Shown one piece after another: positions 52,370-62,194 of a DNA stretch of 64,000 nt. The DNA comes from Chromatiaceae bacterium (GTDB taxonomy: Bacteria; Pseudomonadota; Gammaproteobacteria; Chromatiales; Chromatiaceae): positions 248,001 to 312,000 of the forward strand of contig JACKMU010000006.1 of the NCBI GenBank assembly GCA_024235215.1, in the 5' to 3' direction. The notes below the pieces were generated by a model, which ran no database searches, had not been told where the DNA came from, and saw nothing but the letters and a program-made list of their open reading frames with translations. The stretch's first letter is position 1, and every line of letters starts with the position of its first letter. The position numbers and the translations under genes were made by a program.

Positions 52370-53625
52370 TATCGCCTCTCCAGGACAGAAGAATCAGTGG
52401 GAAGAATGGGATCGACAGGACAGTGCCGACCCGCGCGTTTGAGCAGAATGATTTTTTCGATGGCACGCGCGGTCATCACGTAAAACAGCCGCTTCTTCTG
52501 ATCGATCAACAACTCGTTGCAGCGGTGTTCATCGATATCCGCAAGAATCACGGTATCAAACTCCAGTCCCTTACAGGCCTGAGCATTGATGACCATGATA
52601 CCCCCCTCGTTGAAGTCAAGTTGCGCTGGCTGGCCCGATGCATACGTCTGAATGGCTGGCCTGCCATGATCCAATGTGACCGCAGATCTGTTGAGCGCAT
52701 CCACATAGCGTTTTCGCACGCGATTGTTGGGTGTGATGATGCCGATCAAGCGTCGCGGATTCAGGTCGGCCATTTTCACCACCCTGGCAATCAATCTCTC
52801 GAACTGATGCTCCTGATACTCGAACAGCAGCGGCGTATTGACGCTGCTCTGGAAGGCGGGGGGTGCAGCTGGATCTGCCGGTGGGTTTCCCGGGTCACCA
52901 CGACAGAACGCCTGCGCCAGCCGCGCGATCGGATAGCTGTTGCGATAGTTCTGATAGAGGGTGATCAGTGGCTCTTTTCTGCCCTTTTCATCCACCCTCG
53001 CAAGTATCGGCAAACCCCGATCGTCTGTTACAGGTAATCCATCTGCCTGGATTTGCGGTTCGTACAGAAACTGAGGTGCGATCTCTGTGGTTGGGTTGCT
53101 GTGCTCTTCCGTCAATTGCTGGTTGGCATCTCCCACCACGAAAAAGTTTTCGAAACCCAGGCAGATCAGTGCCTGATAGAACTGTGGCGGCATATCCTGT
53201 CCTTCGTCGATCACGAGATAGGGACGGTGCTCGACCGCATCGAAGTCACCCTGCTGCAGAGTCCGGGTCACCTGGTCCCAATCGATCTTGCGCCAACCGG
53301 TTGGGTTGGCAACCGGATCCAGCGGCACCGACTCGCCGGTCACCTTGCGGAAGAGTTGCATAAACCAGCTTTGCCACTGCTGACTGACCAGGTTTTCACC
53401 AAACAGCTGCCTGCTTGCCTGGTGCAGCAGTTTATTCCACACCAGAAACAGATAGTCGTCGCCATCCTGCTGGTGTCTGCGGGATCTCATTAACGCCAAC
53501 ACCGATTTGCCGGTGCCTGGCCCGCCGATCACCAGGTGCGGCCCCAGTTTGGAGAGTGCGCGGGCGTCCTCCTGTTCTTTGCTCAGATCCTGAATGGCGG
53601 GCAGCTTGAAGGATCGCCGGGCCAT
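52369..53625 (-). CDS. UvrD-like ATPase/helicase
   Basis: A 418-residue superfamily I P-loop protein, much shorter than full UvrD. Walker A is LVIGGPGTGKSVLALMRSR, Walker B is YLVIDEGQDMPPQFYQAL, then FFVVGDANQQLTEE, the YQNYRNSYPIARLAQAF motif and INAQACKGLEFDTVILADID near the C-terminus. The large insertion domains of UvrD are absent. It starts eight bases after the drmB stop. The second ATPase of this operon encoded at 49201 is related but distinct. Confidence 0.85.
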   Translation of the reverse strand: MARRSFKLPAIQDLSKEQEDARALSKLGPHLVIGGPGTGKSVLALMRSRRHQQDGDDYLFLVWNKLLHQASRQLFGENLVSQQWQSWFMQLFRKVTGESVPLDPVANPTGWRKIDWDQVTRTLQQGDFDAVEHRPYLVIDEGQDMPPQFYQALICLGFENFFVVGDANQQLTEEHSNPTTEIAPQFLYEPQIQADGLPVTDDRGLPILARVDEKGRKEPLITLYQNYRNSYPIARLAQAFCRGDPGNPPADPAAPPAFQSSVNTPLLFEYQEHQFERLIARVVKMADLNPRRLIGIITPNNRVRKRYVDALNRSAVTLDHGRPAIQTYASGQPAQLDFNEGGIMVINAQACKGLEFDTVILADIDEHRCNELLIDQKKRLFYVMTARAIEKIILLKRAGRHCPVDPILPTDSSVLERR

Positions 53626-53633
53626 TGCCGCCG

Positions 53634-55481
53634 CTACGCCACGAAGTCGAGCAGCGCGGGTAAACCACTCTGCAGTTCACCTTTGATAAATGCGCGATCG
53701 AGTAGAATATTGCCGTAGGCACAACTGGTCTCCGGTACCAGCACACATCCATGGCACGCGGCACGGTTCAGCTGGTTTGGCCCCTGGCCTTCATGTTCCG
53801 CACAAACCGGGTCGAGAGAGCACCAGTCGGCGTGGTCGAATACGCCGGTGAGCAACTTCAGGAACCTTGCCGGCTCTGCCAACTCCGCCAGTCCACCCAG
53901 CGAACCCGAAACATCAGGCACCGCGACATAGATCAGGATACCCGCCATTGGTGTCGGACCGGTGGAGGAGTAGATGCGCTCTTTCAGCGCAGCGGCCGGA
54001 TATCCGGCCGCGGTTTCGAGTTGCCGGATCAGCAAGTGTGCCAGGGTATGCAGCAGAAGAAATCTGGCGTCCACGCGCAAACTGTCAGCTCTTTGCGCCG
54101 GTACAGCGCTGTTTTCGAAACGGCGTGAGAACACAGTGGCTCGTTGTCGGACCGCTTCGGTGCGCTCCCAATTCGCCATGATCGTCCCGTCGAAGGTGAA
54201 AAATATCCCTTCACCAAACAGCTCCAATGCCGGCAGCCAGCTCGATTCACCCACGATATCCGGAAAGACCGGGGCGCCGCCCATTCTGGAGAACCCCTTG
54301 AGTACGAGAATCTCTTTAAGTCGTGGCACGGCGATCACGCGCGCCACGGAGCGGGCAATTTTCGCGCTCCGGTGGGTCGGATCGATTTCGCCGGAGAACG
54401 ATCGCCAGTGCGCTGAATGGTGTATGGTGACGAAATCCTCGTCATCCGCCAGGTCGGGTATCGGCTCCACCAGCGCCTGGTACTCGCTTTCGAGCAGCAA
54501 TCCCGGGGTCATCTGCCGGCCATACAGCGGGTAGCCATGGTCGATCTCCGTTAGCGCGCGTTTCACCTCATCCGTTGCGCAGCGAAATTCGACAGCGACC
54601 TGTCTTATCGCGCTTTCCCGGGCAAACGGAGACTTTGCCCGGGCGATCTGACTCCGCTTGAGGGAGGAGGTGTAGAGCCTGTCCACGACCGAGCCCTTGC
54701 GGACTCGGGATTCAGGCGGAATGATGATCGCGCTGTCGGTGACTGCGGAGTGCACTCGCGTATCGTTGACCTCGATGACCTCCGCCAACGCCTCGCTGGA
54801 GTCGGGCTCCTCCTGCAGCCAGGGTTGCCGCCAGATTTTTCCATACGGCCAGCGCAGACCATCAGGGAAGGAGGCGCTGGCATGACAGACTTCACACCGC
54901 ACCTGGCGGCTGATCCCGCCCTTATCCACCAGTCTGAGATAGGGCTGCCGCTCCCCATAACCACGGCACTGTTTTTGCTGCGGATGATACGTCTGAGCGT
55001 GTGCCACCTGATGCCACGGAACATCACCCAGATGGCCTTCGGGATGCACCAATACCCAGGGAACCTGTTCCAGTTCGGGGCGGTTCTTACACACCGGTTC
55101 GCCACGTTTTTCCGGGGCATGGTAGCGACACCTTGGTTTCTCAGCGTCATGCAGACCGAGCCAGGGTTTGTAGTGCAGCGCCCTGCATTGCGGGCAGATC
55201 ATCCAGGCGGGAAATCGCACTGCCGGTACGGCTGTGCCCTCGATCTGACCGTACTCCCCCTCTCTTGCCAGGGGTGGCTCCCACAGCTCCTGCTGGATGT
55301 TCAATGCCGATCTGACCTGGTCAACATACAGGAGCTGCCTGCCTGACGGGCTGCCGTCCCGTTTTACCCAAGCGCGGGTATCCTTCACAGTGACCAGATA
55401 ATCCGGTCCACGAACAATTGCGCCCACAGAACAGTGGCGTAACAGGTGGGAAAGACGCACGGGTAACCGCAACCTGCTCAT
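53634..55481 (-). CDS. drmB: DrmB-type DUF1998 protein
   Basis: A 615-residue protein matching DrmB of DISARM antiphage systems. The N-terminus has LPVRLSHLLRHCSVGAIVRG, and two zinc-binding regions follow (CPQCRALHYKPW and CEVCHASASFP). The C-terminal DUF1998 domain has RFLLLHTLAHLLIRQLE, PDVSGSLGGLAELAEPARFL, and the cysteine cluster CSLDPVC to CHGCVLVPETSC. DrmB acts with the DrmA helicase in recognising incoming phage DNA. The start is 55481, whose ATG overlaps the drmA stop (ATGA); the frame is open 57 bases further but inside drmA. The gene is intact although drmA is not. Confidence 0.85.
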   Translation of the reverse strand: MSRLRLPVRLSHLLRHCSVGAIVRGPDYLVTVKDTRAWVKRDGSPSGRQLLYVDQVRSALNIQQELWEPPLAREGEYGQIEGTAVPAVRFPAWMICPQCRALHYKPWLGLHDAEKPRCRYHAPEKRGEPVCKNRPELEQVPWVLVHPEGHLGDVPWHQVAHAQTYHPQQKQCRGYGERQPYLRLVDKGGISRQVRCEVCHASASFPDGLRWPYGKIWRQPWLQEEPDSSEALAEVIEVNDTRVHSAVTDSAIIIPPESRVRKGSVVDRLYTSSLKRSQIARAKSPFARESAIRQVAVEFRCATDEVKRALTEIDHGYPLYGRQMTPGLLLESEYQALVEPIPDLADDEDFVTIHHSAHWRSFSGEIDPTHRSAKIARSVARVIAVPRLKEILVLKGFSRMGGAPVFPDIVGESSWLPALELFGEGIFFTFDGTIMANWERTEAVRQRATVFSRRFENSAVPAQRADSLRVDARFLLLHTLAHLLIRQLETAAGYPAAALKERIYSSTGPTPMAGILIYVAVPDVSGSLGGLAELAEPARFLKLLTGVFDHADWCSLDPVCAEHEGQGPNQLNRAACHGCVLVPETSCAYGNILLDRAFIKGELQSGLPALLDFVA

Positions 55482-57925
55482 CGTATCTCCAGCAGTGCGG
55501 TGTTCTCGACGTTGCGCATGGAGTTCGGTGTCTCCCACAGCCCTCGGATCTTGTCGCCATGCGAGTAGAGCAAGCGTGCGTTGGCCTTGTCATTGGACGG
55601 AGCCTGGTATAACAGCGGTATCCGGGTCGCGGCGCAGTGGCAGACCTCTTCACGCCAGGCCTTCACCAGTGCATCCAGGTGTTTTGCCGTTTCGTCGGCG
55701 CGCTGTGTGTCGGCACGCGCGCAGCGGGCTTTGAGCGTCTCGATGACTTTGCTGACACACTCATCGGACGGGTCGAAACTGCCAGCAGAGCTGTTGTCAG
55801 ACAATAAAGCGCAGGCGTGTCGCAACGCAATCACCAGCGCTGCATGGAGGGCACGATTTCTCGCCTGAAAGGTGAAGGGGGTGACGCTGGTTGGCTCAAC
55901 GAAGCGGTAGAACGACTCGTGGTACGGCCGGAAATTCTCGTAATGGGAGAGGCTGCGTGCCTGGTCACGGTAGTAGTTGGCGACCACCAGGCCGGGCACC
56001 TCACCTCGGCCGACGCGGCTGCTGGCCTGGATGTACTCGGCGGTGGTGAGCGGTTGTCCACCAGATTGCATGGCAGGCGCTCGGCATGCTCGCCGCCGAA
56101 CTCACACGTGTCGTTGCGACAGAAAAAGTCGAACCGGCGCTCGGACGCGGCGAAACTCCGGTCAGCTGAGAAGGGTGTTCCGCACCAGGGACACGCGTCC
56201 AGAACCAACCCCTTCAGCGCGTCCTGGTGACCGCCGCGCGCACGTTTGACTGCTTCGAATGCTTTGGCAAAGGTGTTCGGTGTGGAGGCGGCACCCACCC
56301 AGATACCGATAGAGATGGGCTCGCTGCCCAACGCTGCGTCTTCTCGCCTGATCAGCTCCAGCGCGCAGATTAGCCGTGTTGCGCGGAGATACTGCTGTGC
56401 CGTCAACAACCGTAGCGTATAGCGCATCAGCACGGTGGTGCCGCCGCCCGAGGTGCTGAATCGGAGTCGCCGCCAGACGATCAGGAATGCGATCAGTCCA
56501 AGGTAGGCCTCGGTTTTTCCGCCACCGGTTGGGAACCAGACCAGATCCACCAGATCGCGAAACGCATCGTGCTCATTGATTGCGGACTCAAGCACGGTCA
56601 GCAGGAAGGCCAGTTGGAACGGACGCCACCTGTAGCTGTCCGCACCAGGCACCTTTTCCCGGTTGCTATCTGCCTGCATCATCTGCATGAGCATCGCTCT
56701 ATTGGCTGTCCGGAATGCTTTTCGCGCCAGATCGTCACGCTGCAGCAATTCCAGACCACACAGCATCCTGCTGTATGCAGTCTCCATCCTTCCCACGATT
56801 CGGTTGGCTGGCGGAAGCTCATCCGGTGACCTGCTGTTGGCTTCGACCCGGCGGTCAGCGATCCATGCTCCGTAAGTTTTGACGAAGTGCTCCAACTGAC
56901 CGAGCAGCACCCTGTCGTTGGCTTCATCTCTGGTGAATCGTGTCCAGGAGGAGAGGCGCAGCACATCGTCAAAGCCCGGTACGCCATCTACGGTGACCCG
57001 CGGCACCTCGACAGAGGTGAGAAAATCGCACCAGATCAGTTTGACCTGGTCATTTTCAAGCTGCCAATCGGCGGCCGCCCCATGCCCCACGGCGTAGATC
57101 CGCTTGTGTCCGTACTGCACCTCCAACTCCTGCTCCTCATCGCTCAACAGCGACTTGTCCACCCTGGGGTAGTCGCCCACCGCACCCTGTTCGATGAGGC
57201 AGCGCAACGCGACCTGAAACAGCGAGCGTTCATTGCGCCACTGGTTGCGGAGGTGTTGTTCGCCACCGGTATCCCAGATCTGCTTGTTGAACAGCGAAAC
57301 CGTCGTGATCCAACCGGCTCCGTAAGGACGCCAGAGCACCTCCAGTCCGGCCCGCGGATTCCCTCCGCTGCGCTCTGCGAAGAGATCGAAGCGCTGGCGA
57401 TAGGTTTGAGGAAGTGCGAGACGGGGGAGGTCACTTCGATGGCGTTTGCGTCACCGCCGAGCTCGGCCCGCTGATACTCTCTGCCTTTGAAGCGTCCCTG
57501 CTCGTCCCGCTCACCCGTGCGCGTGTAGCTGGCCGCGGAGTAGAGGATCTGGAAACGAATATCCTCTCCGTGGATGTAGAATGTGACACCCACCGAGGAG
57601 GGTGGGGTGTAGCGTCTGGGTCGGCTGGCTGGCTCGGCTTGTTCGCTCAGCATGGCATCAGCTTCCTCATCCCCGGTCGCTTCGTCATCACTGAGTGATG
57701 CGGGATCGATACCTTCGCCGCCCTCGATGACCGGAAAGAGGACACCGCTGGCGTAGCGCTCTATCGGGGTGGTCCGCGCAGCAGTTCATCCGAGGAGGCG
57801 GCCGGCCCCAGCAGCTGTTTGCGCAGCCATGCGACCAAATCCTTCCTGGCGAGAGCGTAGTCCAACTGGCGATTCCTGTTATTGTCGTTCCGTACCGTAT
57901 TGGCGGGGATCTTCACCTTTTCCAC
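55478..57925 (-). pseudogene. drmA: DrmA-type DISARM helicase, broken by two frameshifts and an internal deletion
   Basis: The N-terminal pieces read KDLVAWLRKQLLGPAASSDE, then ERYASGVLFPVIEGG after a frame change near 57765, then RLALPQTYRQRFDLFAERSG after another near 57430. The helicase core starts with Walker A DLVWFPTGGGKTEAYLGL and a zinc-binding segment (CPWCGTPF to CRNDTCEFGG). It stops at LPCNLVDN near 56060. There it joins, out of frame, GQPLTTAEYIQASSRVGRGE, which is motif VI of the same enzyme. The DExH box and the start of the second helicase lobe, an estimated 300-400 residues, are missing. About 815 codons remain. No active helicase can result. Start near 57925 (GTG) is approximate. 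Confidence 0.8.
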
Positions 57926-58012
57926 ACCACGGTTACATCTTCGATAAATGGTTCGTGAATCCGATTCAGTTCCGGTGCATGGCGGATGATCTGTGCCCAA
58001 TCGATGCAACAA

Positions 58013-58245
58013 GTGGCTAACACGGCATACTTCGAGCGTTGTCCGGATAATCTAACAGCCCTGGAGCGGCAACGCTATTTCGCCGAGGAGAGCCTGCACT
58101 GCACCGCATAGCGGGATTCACCGAATTTATTTGGTGCCAAACGCGTTGCATGACAACATCACCCACCAGGTCGGGCGCTCTAATTACCTTTCGACTTTAG
58201 GGGTAGGAGCGTTTATGCTTCTTATATGCAGTACCTGCCGATGTA
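58013..58245. other. Gap between drmA remnant and RND permease gene
   Basis: It contains a 35-codon plus-strand frame (58004-58111) reading YFERCPDNLTALERQRYFAE, which looks like part of a real protein but has no ribosome site and no family I know. No adaptor gene for the RND permease is present, and no promoter stands out. Confidence 0.35.
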
Positions 58246-61200
58246 ATGGGATGCCACCGCATGAAGAGAAAACACGGCTACCGCATCCGTCGCTTCGGGA
58301 TCGTCCCGAAGATTCTCTTTTTCTTTGTCGACTCGCCGCTAACACCGCTGTTTATAGGCGCTTCTATCCTGCTGGGTGGTTTGGCGGTCGCGCTGTTGCC
58401 GCGGGAGGAAGAGCCGCAGATCGTCGTACCCGTCATCGATGTTTTCGTGCAGATGCCGGGCGCGACCGCCAAGGAGGTGGAACAGCGCGTCACCAAGCCG
58501 CTCGAAAAGCTGGCCTGGGAACTACCCGGTGTGGAGTACATCTACTCCACCTCGAGCACCGGTAAGTCGCTGACCGTCGTCCGATTCCTCGTGGGTTGGG
58601 ACGAAGCGGAAGCCATCGTGCAGCTTTACCAGAAGCTCTATGCCAACCTCGACCGGATTCCTCCGGGGGCTTCGCAGCCTTTGCTCAAGCCGCGGCGGAT
58701 AGACGATGTACCCGTGCTGGCCCTGACCTTTCACGGGAACGGATACGACGGCCATGCTCTGCGGCGCATCGCCGCCGTCGTCGATGATGCGATCAAGCAG
58801 GTCACCAACGTCTCCGAGACCACGCTGATCGGCGGCCAGCGGCGCGCGATAAGGGTGGAGCTGGATGCCGGCAAACTGACCTCCTACCAAATTGACCCGA
58901 CTCATGTGGTGCGTTCGCTTGGGGCTGCTAACCGGCAAAGTCCGGCCGGCAGTTTTCTTGCGGGTAACCGGGAAATCCTCGTAGAGACAGGTGGCTTCCT
59001 GCGCGATGCGGGGGAGGTTGGCGCCGTGGTGGTCGGTGTGCACCTCAACCAACTGGTCTACCTGCGGGACGTGGCCGAGGTCATCGACGGTCCCGAAGAG
59101 ATCGAGGACTATGTGCTGTTCGGGCATGGAGGGCAGAGGGAGGGGCAGGCCGGCATGTGGACCGAGGAGCCTGCAGTCACCTTGGCCATCGCCAAGCGCA
59201 AGGGCACCAATGCTGTTCGGGTGGTGGCCGACGTGATGCACAAGGTCGAGCAGCTGCGCGGCCATCTGATCCCGGAAAACGTGGAGATCACGATAACCCG
59301 CGACTATGGACGCACCGCCACCGAGAAGTCCGATGAGTTGTTATTCCATATGGGCCTGGCGGTGGTGGGTGTCAGTCTGCTCATCGTGGTGGTGCTTGGT
59401 TGGCGTGAAGCCGGGGTGGTGGCTGTCGCCATCCCGGTCACTCTGGCTCTCACGCTGGCGACTTTCTATCTGCTCGGTTTCACCCTCAACCGGGTCACTC
59501 TGTTCGCCCTGATCTTCTCCATCGGCATCCTGGTGGATGACCCCATCGTGGATGTGGAAAACGTGGTACGCCACTTCCGCCTGCCCGAAAACCGGGGAAG
59601 ACCGCTGAAAGAGGTCACCATCGAAGCGGTCAACGAGGTGCGCAGCCCGCTGATCCTCGCAACCCTTACCGTGATCGCCGCGGTACTCCCCATGGCCTTT
59701 GTGCAGGGGCTTATGGGTCCGTACATGCGGCCCATACCGGTCGGCGCCACCGCGGCCATGCTCTATTCGATGGCCGTTGCCTTCATGGCCACTCCCTGGG
59801 CCGCTTACCGTGTACTGCGCCGCCATGCGCGCCATGCCGGGCAGCGGTCGGAAAAGGAAGACTGGACCACCCGGGTTTACCGCCGGGTGATGGATCCCAT
59901 GATCCGTCGCCCGTTGTTCGGAGCCACCTTTCTGGGCTCGATCACGCTGCTCCTCATGGGCGCCATTGGCCTGGTGATGATGGGTGCGGTCAAGGTCAAG
60001 ATGCTGCCCTACGACAACAAGAGCGAACTGCAGATCATCGTGGACATGGACGAAGGCACCACCCTCGAGTGCACCACCAACGCAACGCGCAGCCTGGCCG
60101 CGCTGCTGAGCAAAGAGCCCGAAGTGCTGAACTATCAGATCTATGCAGGGACTTCGGCGCCTTACAATTTCAATGGCCTGGTGCGTCACTACTTCCTGCG
60201 CCAGGAAGCAAACATGGCGGATATCCAGGTCAACCTGGTGCCGAAGGAGGAACGTGACCAGCAGAGTCACGATATTGCCAAGCGTATTCGCAACAACATC
60301 CGCACACTGGCCAAGGAGTGCGGTGCCAGGGTCAAGGTGGCTGAAGTTCCCCCGGGGCCGCCAGTGTTACAGACCGTGGTGGCCGAGATTTACGGTCCCG
60401 ATTATGAAGAGCAGGTAAAAATCGCCGGCGACGTGCAGAAAATGTTCGAGGAAACGCCGGGGGTGGTGGATGTTGACTCTTATGTCGAAGCCGACCAGCC
60501 GCGACTGATTTTCCGTTTCGATCAGGAGAAAGCCGCGTTACAGCACATCAGTGCAGAACAGGTATCGGAGGTCGTTCGCATCGCCGAGGCGGGCGTGGAG
60601 ACGGGTCTGCTGCACGCACCTGAAGAGAAGGAAGACGTACCGATCACCGTGCGTCTGCCCATCAGCCAGCGGTCGCAACCCTCCGCGCTACTGCCTATCC
60701 CCGTATGCTCCAGTGAGAACTGCGTGCCCCTGGGTGAATCGGTCAGCATGGAATCGAGCGTGAGCGAGAAGAGCATCTACCGCAAGAACCAGCTGCCGGT
60801 GGTCTATGTCACCGGAGATGTGGCCGGCGAGGAGGAGAGCCCCATCTATGCCTTGCTCAAGCTGAACGACCAGATCCGCGCTTATGTTCCGGAGGGGCAT
60901 GACGCCCCGATGGAGATCTGGAATATCCGCCAGCCTTTCTCCACCCTGCTGCCGTCGCTCAAGTGGGATGGCGAGTGGCATATCACTTATGAGGTGTTCC
61001 GCGACCTCGGAGCGGCCTTCGCTGTGGTTCTGGTACTCATTTACGCGCTGGTGGTAGGCTGGTTCCGGTCTTTCCGGACGCCCTTCATCATCATGGCTGC
61101 CATTCCCTTCTCCCTGGTCGGCATCCTGCCCGCCCACTGGGCGATGGGTGCCTTCTTTACCGCCACCTCCATGATCGGTTTCATCGCCGGAGCCGGTATA

Positions 61201-61551
61201 GTGGTACGGAACTCCATCATCCTCGTGGACTTCATCAAACTCCGGGTGAAGCAGGGTATGCCCCTGGCAGACGCAGTGGTGGATGCTGGCGCAGTGCGAT
61301 TCCGGCCGATGCTGTTGACAGCAATGGCAGTGGTGGTAGGCGGCAGTGTGATCCTGTTCGATCCCATCTTCCAGGGTCTGGCCATCTCCCTGATGGCGGG
61401 TGAAGTTGCCTCCCTGCTGCTGTCACGCATGGCCGTGCCCATCATCTATTACCTGGCCATGCGGCATCGCTACCGCTCGGGACGGGATGAAGAGGAGAAC
61501 CCTCCGGAAGGGGTCAGTTCCCGCATTGTAACCTCCTCGGAGTCAAGTTAG
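58246..61551 (+). CDS. RND-family efflux permease
   Basis: A 1101-residue inner-membrane proton-driven transporter of the AcrB/CzcA superfamily. TM1 is LFIGASILLGGLAVALL near residues 36-52, followed by the EEEPQIVVPVIDVFVQMPGA porter start. The first TM bundle contains the proton-relay aspartates in FSIGILVDDPIVDVENVV. The second bundle ends with AGAGIVVRNSIILVDFIKLR and AVRFRPMLLTAMAVVVGG. The large porter domain between TM7 and TM8 is present, so the protein is complete. No membrane-fusion adaptor or outer-membrane channel gene is adjacent. Start at 58246 or 58261 is uncertain, since neither has a good ribosome site. The substrate (metal, drug or other) cannot be told. Confidence 0.88.
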   Translation: MGCHRMKRKHGYRIRRFGIVPKILFFFVDSPLTPLFIGASILLGGLAVALLPREEEPQIVVPVIDVFVQMPGATAKEVEQRVTKPLEKLAWELPGVEYIYSTSSTGKSLTVVRFLVGWDEAEAIVQLYQKLYANLDRIPPGASQPLLKPRRIDDVPVLALTFHGNGYDGHALRRIAAVVDDAIKQVTNVSETTLIGGQRRAIRVELDAGKLTSYQIDPTHVVRSLGAANRQSPAGSFLAGNREILVETGGFLRDAGEVGAVVVGVHLNQLVYLRDVAEVIDGPEEIEDYVLFGHGGQREGQAGMWTEEPAVTLAIAKRKGTNAVRVVADVMHKVEQLRGHLIPENVEITITRDYGRTATEKSDELLFHMGLAVVGVSLLIVVVLGWREAGVVAVAIPVTLALTLATFYLLGFTLNRVTLFALIFSIGILVDDPIVDVENVVRHFRLPENRGRPLKEVTIEAVNEVRSPLILATLTVIAAVLPMAFVQGLMGPYMRPIPVGATAAMLYSMAVAFMATPWAAYRVLRRHARHAGQRSEKEDWTTRVYRRVMDPMIRRPLFGATFLGSITLLLMGAIGLVMMGAVKVKMLPYDNKSELQIIVDMDEGTTLECTTNATRSLAALLSKEPEVLNYQIYAGTSAPYNFNGLVRHYFLRQEANMADIQVNLVPKEERDQQSHDIAKRIRNNIRTLAKECGARVKVAEVPPGPPVLQTVVAEIYGPDYEEQVKIAGDVQKMFEETPGVVDVDSYVEADQPRLIFRFDQEKAALQHISAEQVSEVVRIAEAGVETGLLHAPEEKEDVPITVRLPISQRSQPSALLPIPVCSSENCVPLGESVSMESSVSEKSIYRKNQLPVVYVTGDVAGEEESPIYALLKLNDQIRAYVPEGHDAPMEIWNIRQPFSTLLPSLKWDGEWHITYEVFRDLGAAFAVVLVLIYALVVGWFRSFRTPFIIMAAIPFSLVGILPAHWAMGAFFTATSMIGFIAGAGIVVRNSIILVDFIKLRVKQGMPLADAVVDAGAVRFRPMLLTAMAVVVGGSVILFDPIFQGLAISLMAGEVASLLLSRMAVPIIYYLAMRHRYRSGRDEEENPPEGVSSRIVTSSESS

Positions 61552-61560
61552 ACTTTTTTC

Positions 61561-62160
61561 ACGGCAAGGCCATTGCGAATCGAATTTGCCGGTGCGCTGT
61601 ATCGCTTGACGGCGAGAGGAGACCGGCAAGAGATAATCTACGAAGATGATGGGGACCGCGAGAGTTTTCCCGGAAATCCCTCGCAGAGGTTATAGCGTGC
61701 TGCAAAATGTTGTTATGCGTACTGTTTGATGACCAACCACCACCATCTGTTGGTCGAGACGGTCGCAGTAAACCTCTTCCCAGGGATGCGCCAGCTGAAT
61801 GGGTTCTACGCACAAGCATCGAACCGAACCGACGCGAAGGCCAACCGGTCATCTGTTCCAGGGATGCTTCAAATGTATATTGGTGGATCGTGATGCGTAC
61901 CTTTTGGAGTTGGCCGATACATCGTGTTGAACCCGGTTCGAGCTGGAATGGTTGAGCAGCCGGTACAATGGCCTTGGAGCGGCTTCAGGCAATGATTGGC
62001 AAGGTACCGGCACCGAAGTGGTCGTGAGTGGAGCCACTTATGAGTCCCTTTGGCTGCGACCGGTGCGTACAGTTATCGGGAAATTGCGGAGCAATTTAGG
62101 GTGTACCTGGCGACGGTAGGTCGGATCGTGCATAGCGCAATGCAACGATGCGAGAACTGA
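61561..62160 (+). pseudogene. Decayed REP-associated tyrosine transposase (RAYT, Y1_Tnp)
   Basis: Pieces of the enzyme can be read in changing frames. RPLRIEFAGALYRLTARGDR starts at an ACG at 61561 that was probably ATG, followed by IIYEDDGDRESFP. Next come the HUH motif LMTNHHHLLVET near 61725, MRQLNGFYAQASNR, RYIVLNPVRAGMVEQP near 61920, and the C-terminal helix-turn-helix SYREIAEQFRVYLATVGRIV ending in TGA at 62158-62160. Several stops and frame changes lie between, so it is inactive. The stop codon is part of CTGACCCC (62157-62164), the end motif of the REP-like element at 46642-46771. Confidence 0.85.
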
Positions 62161-62194
62161 CCCCATAGACATAGACACCGAGGAGGAGACCAGC

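Noticed and set aside
58004..58111. 35-codon frame before the RND gene
   Set aside because: It looks protein-like but has no ribosome site or family match, so it is mentioned only as gap content.
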